A stretch of DNA of 64,000 nt, from assembly GCF_902506655.1 (NCBI RefSeq), contig NZ_LR734808.1, forward strand, positions 992,001 to 1,056,000. The letters are read 5' to 3'. Shown one piece after another: positions 61,201 through 64,000 of this stretch; position 1 is the stretch's first letter; each line of letters begins with the position of its first letter. Made by a program: the position numbers and the translations under genes. Origin of the DNA: Marinoscillum sp. 108 (GTDB taxonomy: Bacteria; Bacteroidota; Bacteroidia; Cytophagales; Cyclobacteriaceae). The notes beneath the pieces are model-generated. The model was not told the origin of the DNA. It saw only the letters and a list, made by a program, of their open reading frames with translations, and searched no databases.

Positions 61201-61947
61201 TCAGATAAGGTAAAAGAACGTAAATACGAATACCCAAACCAAATCAACAAAGTGCCAGTAGAGACCTACTTTCTCCACCATTTCATAATGTCCCCTTCTT
61301 TCGAAAACGCCAATTACTGCCTGGTAGAATATAATAAAATTGAACATCACTCCACTAAAAACGTGAAACCCGTGAAACCCTGTGATGAAAAAGAACAAGG
61401 CAGCAAAATTGGATGGACCATATTGATTCATAGTCAAACTGGCCCCTTGTAGAATATTGGAACCTACATTTTTGCTCAAATCCGTACCATGGATAAAGTG
61501 TGACCACTCCCATGCCTGACATCCAAGAAAAGCAAAACCACCAACAATGGTCCACAACATCCACTTCTCAACACCCTTCCTATCCATTCTGTGACCTGCT
61601 TCTACAGCCAGCACCATGGTTACACTACTCAATATGAGCACAAAGGTCATGATCCCCACGAAAACCAATGGAGCCGTCACGCCGTGCAAAAAGGGCACTG
61701 CATCAAATACTTTTTCAGGGATTGGCCAATACTCCTGTGAGAATGCAAAATCAGCAACAGCTCCATCATATGCCGGGTGACTGTATCTGATCATCCCGTA
61801 TGTAATCAGGAGAGCCGAAAACGTGAAAGCATCCGAAAGCAAGAAAAACCACATCATGAGCTTTCCATAGCTCGCCTTCATTGGAGCCACTCCACCACCC
61901 CAGGGGTTGCTGGTGCTTTCATCTACTATAACTGCTGTGTTTGCCAT
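61201..61947 (-). CDS. Cytochrome c oxidase subunit III
   Basis: A 248-residue subunit III with about five to seven helices. WFFLLSDAFTFSALLITYGMI near the start and FHGFHVFSGVMFNFIIFYQ toward the end are the conserved membrane motifs. Subunit III stabilises the oxidase core and may hold oxygen-channel lipids. The 193-residue homologue ends nine bases upstream of its start. Subunits I and II are not in the window and presumably lie beyond base 64000 or elsewhere. Confidence 0.93.
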   Translation of the reverse strand: MANTAVIVDESTSNPWGGGVAPMKASYGKLMMWFFLLSDAFTFSALLITYGMIRYSHPAYDGAVADFAFSQEYWPIPEKVFDAVPFLHGVTAPLVFVGIMTFVLILSSVTMVLAVEAGHRMDRKGVEKWMLWTIVGGFAFLGCQAWEWSHFIHGTDLSKNVGSNILQGASLTMNQYGPSNFAALFFFITGFHGFHVFSGVMFNFIIFYQAVIGVFERRGHYEMVEKVGLYWHFVDLVWVFVFTFFYLI

Positions 61948-61956
61948 AGCGCGTGT

Positions 61957-62538
61957 CTAATTGTTTAAAATCAAAAATAAGTATAAATACAACCAAAGTC
62001 CACCCAGATAATGCCAGTAAGTAAGACACATTTCTATCTGTGCCAGACTCTTTGAGTGTACTTTATATCTAAAAGCGTTCACTAATACGATTGCTAAGAA
62101 AACAACTCCGCCGATTAAATGCAAAGCGTGCAATCCCGTAAAAACATAAATAAAAGAACCGGCAGGATTACCTACAAAATAGACATCTTGGCTAACTAAC
62201 TGACTCCAAGAGAGGTACTGACCAATCACAAAGCCTGATGCCAAAAGCCCGGACAATATCAGGTTCAATCTTAACCAAAATAAATTATTCTTTTTCGCAA
62301 AAATATATGCCAGTTGCATGGTTACACTGCTCAACACGATCAACACGGTAGTCACATTGAACAATGACGGAAACTCGATAAGTGGCCAGTTTCCTTCAGC
62401 TCTCTTCACTATATAAGCACTTGAAAGCGACACAAAAATCATTGTCACCGTAATGATGAAAAGCCACATGGCAAACTTCTTTGGGTGCATCGACCTCACC
62501 CTCACATTTCCTACTGGTATATCTGCTGCTTTATCCAT
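61957..62538 (-). CDS. Cytochrome c oxidase subunit III (short, second copy)
   Basis: A 193-residue five-helix subunit III homologue (KKFAMWLFIITVTMIFVSLSSAYIV; LHALHLIGGVVFLAIVL; YWHYLGGLWLYLYLFL). Two successive subunit III genes of differing length are usual in Bacteroidota oxidase clusters, the short one corresponding to the CyoC-type core. It starts two bases downstream of cyoE and is nine bases upstream of the longer copy. Confidence 0.92.
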   Translation of the reverse strand: MDKAADIPVGNVRVRSMHPKKFAMWLFIITVTMIFVSLSSAYIVKRAEGNWPLIEFPSLFNVTTVLIVLSSVTMQLAYIFAKKNNLFWLRLNLILSGLLASGFVIGQYLSWSQLVSQDVYFVGNPAGSFIYVFTGLHALHLIGGVVFLAIVLVNAFRYKVHSKSLAQIEMCLTYWHYLGGLWLYLYLFLILNN

Positions 62539-62539
62539 T

Positions 62540-63427
62540 TCACACCTTATCTAATAAATACGCTATCTGCACAATCGGCAAATAAATAAAGGACCCAAAC
62601 ATAATTTTCAATGCCGACTTACGTGAATAATCCTTCATCAATGAGAATGTCTGACTCAAAAACAGGGCTCCACAAACTGTAGCCACTACCCCACTGGTAA
62701 TTCCGACCAACCCAAAATAAGTAGGAAGCAGGCCCAAAGGCAGTAAAAACAGCGTATAGATCATTATGTTGATCGCCGTGTTAAGGTCTTGCTTTCCTCC
62801 ACCTGGAAGAAGTTTAAAGCCTGCTCTTTTATAATCTTCATCGGCCACCCAAGCTATTGCCCAAAAATGCGGAAATTGCCAGATAAATTGGATTCCGAAA
62901 ATAATCAAGGCTTCGTGTGATATGCTTCCTGTGGCAGCCACCCATCCAAGCAATGGAGGTAAGGCACCAGGTATAGCTCCCACAAATACAGCTATTGGCC
63001 CCACTCGTTTCAATGGTGTATAAACAAAAGAATATAGCACCATCGACAAAAAGGAAAGCGACACGGTCAGGATATTGGTCTGCCAAACAAGGATACCAAA
63101 ACCCAAAGCACCAATCAAAAGTGCATATTGAACAGCTTCATTTACAGAAAGTCTTCCGGTTGGTAAAGGTCGGTTTTGAGTCCGCTTCATCAGCTTATCC
63201 AGATCCTTCTCAATAATCTGATTAATAACAATTGAAGTACCGGAAATCAGAAAACCTCCGAAGACCAACCAGCCAAAATGAATCCAGTCTATGTGCCCCT
63301 GATTCCCAAGTAAATAGCCGAAACCACAGGAGAAGGCTACTAAAAAGGACAGCCTAAACTTCAGAAGCTCATAAAACGCTCTGACCTTTTCTGTGAATGA
63401 AATGCTATGTAGTTCAATGGATTGCAT
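62540..63427 (-). CDS. cyoE: Protoheme IX farnesyltransferase (haem O synthase)
   Basis: Adds a farnesyl tail to haem b, making haem O for the oxidase. The 295 residues contain nine membrane helices. The first aspartate-rich motif is in NQIIEKDLDKLMKRTQNRPL and the second in WVADEDYKRAG. The start is the ATG at 63427, whose A is also the last base of the ctaA stop codon (TGATG); in-frame codons upstream overlap ctaA. Coupling to haem A synthase upstream gives haem b to haem O to haem A in one operon. Confidence 0.94.
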   Translation of the reverse strand: MQSIELHSISFTEKVRAFYELLKFRLSFLVAFSCGFGYLLGNQGHIDWIHFGWLVFGGFLISGTSIVINQIIEKDLDKLMKRTQNRPLPTGRLSVNEAVQYALLIGALGFGILVWQTNILTVSLSFLSMVLYSFVYTPLKRVGPIAVFVGAIPGALPPLLGWVAATGSISHEALIIFGIQFIWQFPHFWAIAWVADEDYKRAGFKLLPGGGKQDLNTAINIMIYTLFLLPLGLLPTYFGLVGITSGVVATVCGALFLSQTFSLMKDYSRKSALKIMFGSFIYLPIVQIAYLLDKV

Positions 63428-64000
63428 CAACTCTTTTGGGCATTTGAATTTGCGTACAAAAATAGGTAAAATATAACTCCGAAGGCCATTGTTCCAAGAA
63501 GCAAATGTAGTGGCTGAGCAAACGCAGGAAAGCTGAAATACGCCATGATCACACCTAAACCGATCTCTATACAAATGATAACAACCAGAGACTTCAAAAA
63601 GGCAGAAACAGTTCGGTGCTTCCAGTTTAAATAAACCACATAACCCACTATGGCGGTTAGCAATAAGGAATATGATCTATGCACATAAAACAACAAGCCC
63701 AATTGGTCCAACCAACCCGAGCGATCTATGTCCGTCCCATGTTTGATCACATCTATCTCCTCCCGAACCTGAACGCCAAAAATGATCTGAATGGTAAATA
63801 GCACGAGCAGCACAAGCAACCAGCCACCACCTGTCACCCGGTGCTCATCCCGTGAAGACATCAGATACCGCTGTGTGAGCAACAAAGCCACCAGCAACAA
63901 AGCCAGGATCATGTGGAAAGAAATGAACCCCGGAAGCAGATTAGTAGAAACGACTAAAGAGCCTATCCAGCCCTGAAAAATCACCAATACAAAGGACAAA
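63427..64000 (-). CDS. ctaA: Haem A synthase (COX15/CtaA), C-terminal 190 residues
   Basis: Oxidises the methyl of haem O to make haem A. Only the C-terminal part is in the window; the gene continues past base 64000. Visible are GWIGSLVVSTNLLPGFISFHM (with the His ligand region), VQVREEID, YVHRSYSLLLTAIVGY and the late QPLHLLLGTMAFGVIF, all typical of the COX15/CtaA family. The stop codon overlaps the cyoE ATG by one base. Confidence 0.92.
   Translation of the reverse strand, partial: LSFVLVIFQGWIGSLVVSTNLLPGFISFHMILALLLVALLLTQRYLMSSRDEHRVTGGGWLLVLLVLFTIQIIFGVQVREEIDVIKHGTDIDRSGWLDQLGLLFYVHRSYSLLLTAIVGYVVYLNWKHRTVSAFLKSLVVIICIEIGLGVIMAYFSFPAFAQPLHLLLGTMAFGVIFYLFLYANSNAQKS

Noticed and set aside
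61201-62538. Two subunit III genes considered as a recent duplication
   Set aside because: They differ in length and sequence and are the usual pair in Bacteroidota oxidase clusters.

Overview
The window is ordinary chromosomal DNA of a member of the Bacteroidota, most likely a marine-type Cytophagales bacterium. The family-level guess is low confidence and rests on gene content alone. The evidence is: DUF5686, DUF6913, DUF6728 and DUF1015 proteins; the long IspG form; a short histone H1-like protein; a serine-palmitoyltransferase-like enzyme; the cyoE / two subunit III / subunit IV / DUF420 / DUF983 oxidase cluster; few Shine-Dalgarno sequences; and -7 boxes of the TAnnTTTG type. I saw no insertion sequence, integrase, prophage gene, CRISPR array or rRNA. 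Coding density is high, and only two gaps exceed 300 bases.

Layout. 1-3.5 kb: the start of a patatin-like lipase, accA, tRNA-Asp, and a divergent LacI / NUDIX-type regulator pair. 3.5-10.3 kb: the thrS-infC-rpmI-rplT translation operon, preceded on the same strand by a DUF5686 outer-membrane protein and a TPR lipoprotein. 10.3-16.8 kb: an XRE-S24 (LexA/CI-like) regulator with a small partner and inverted repeats, a small outer-membrane protein, a sulfotransferase, an M14 peptidase, a small TPR protein and msrA. 17-25 kb: MATE exporter, SRPBCC protein, cca, ligA, DUF6913 and dapA. 25-30 kb: histone H1-like protein, a serine palmitoyltransferase-like enzyme, then a biotin carboxylase, DUF1015 and maf run. 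30-34.5 kb: efflux adaptor, TolC, serine dehydratase beta subunit and thyA. 34.5-41.5 kb: MMPL protein, bcp, plsC and leuS, with an LEA-type lipoprotein. 41.5-47 kb: VOC protein, lipoproteins, SGNH hydrolase, a YjbR protein, ispG and an SDR. 47-52 kb: MlaE/MlaF-type lipid transporter genes and a 1180-residue protein that joins a membrane AraC-type regulator to an FtsX-type ABC permease. 52-64 kb: a giant outer-membrane protein, a 1201-residue NtrY-like histidine kinase and the cytochrome oxidase biogenesis cluster, which ends inside ctaA.

Main themes are envelope building (lipids, outer-membrane proteins, lipoproteins), translation and respiration. The observations most worth a second look are the AraC-HTH/FtsX fusion (48.6-52.1 kb); an SCO-like protein that has lost its copper-binding thioredoxin core, with a terminator hairpin ending just before its start (60.4-60.8 kb); an AUU-initiated infC with a perfect AGGAGG in a lineage that rarely uses such sites; a 10-bp perfect inverted repeat ahead of the XRE-S24 operon; a NUDIX regulator with its catalytic glutamates replaced; and an EF-hand loop inside the DUF420 protein. 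All family assignments were made by reading the sequence, with no database search.
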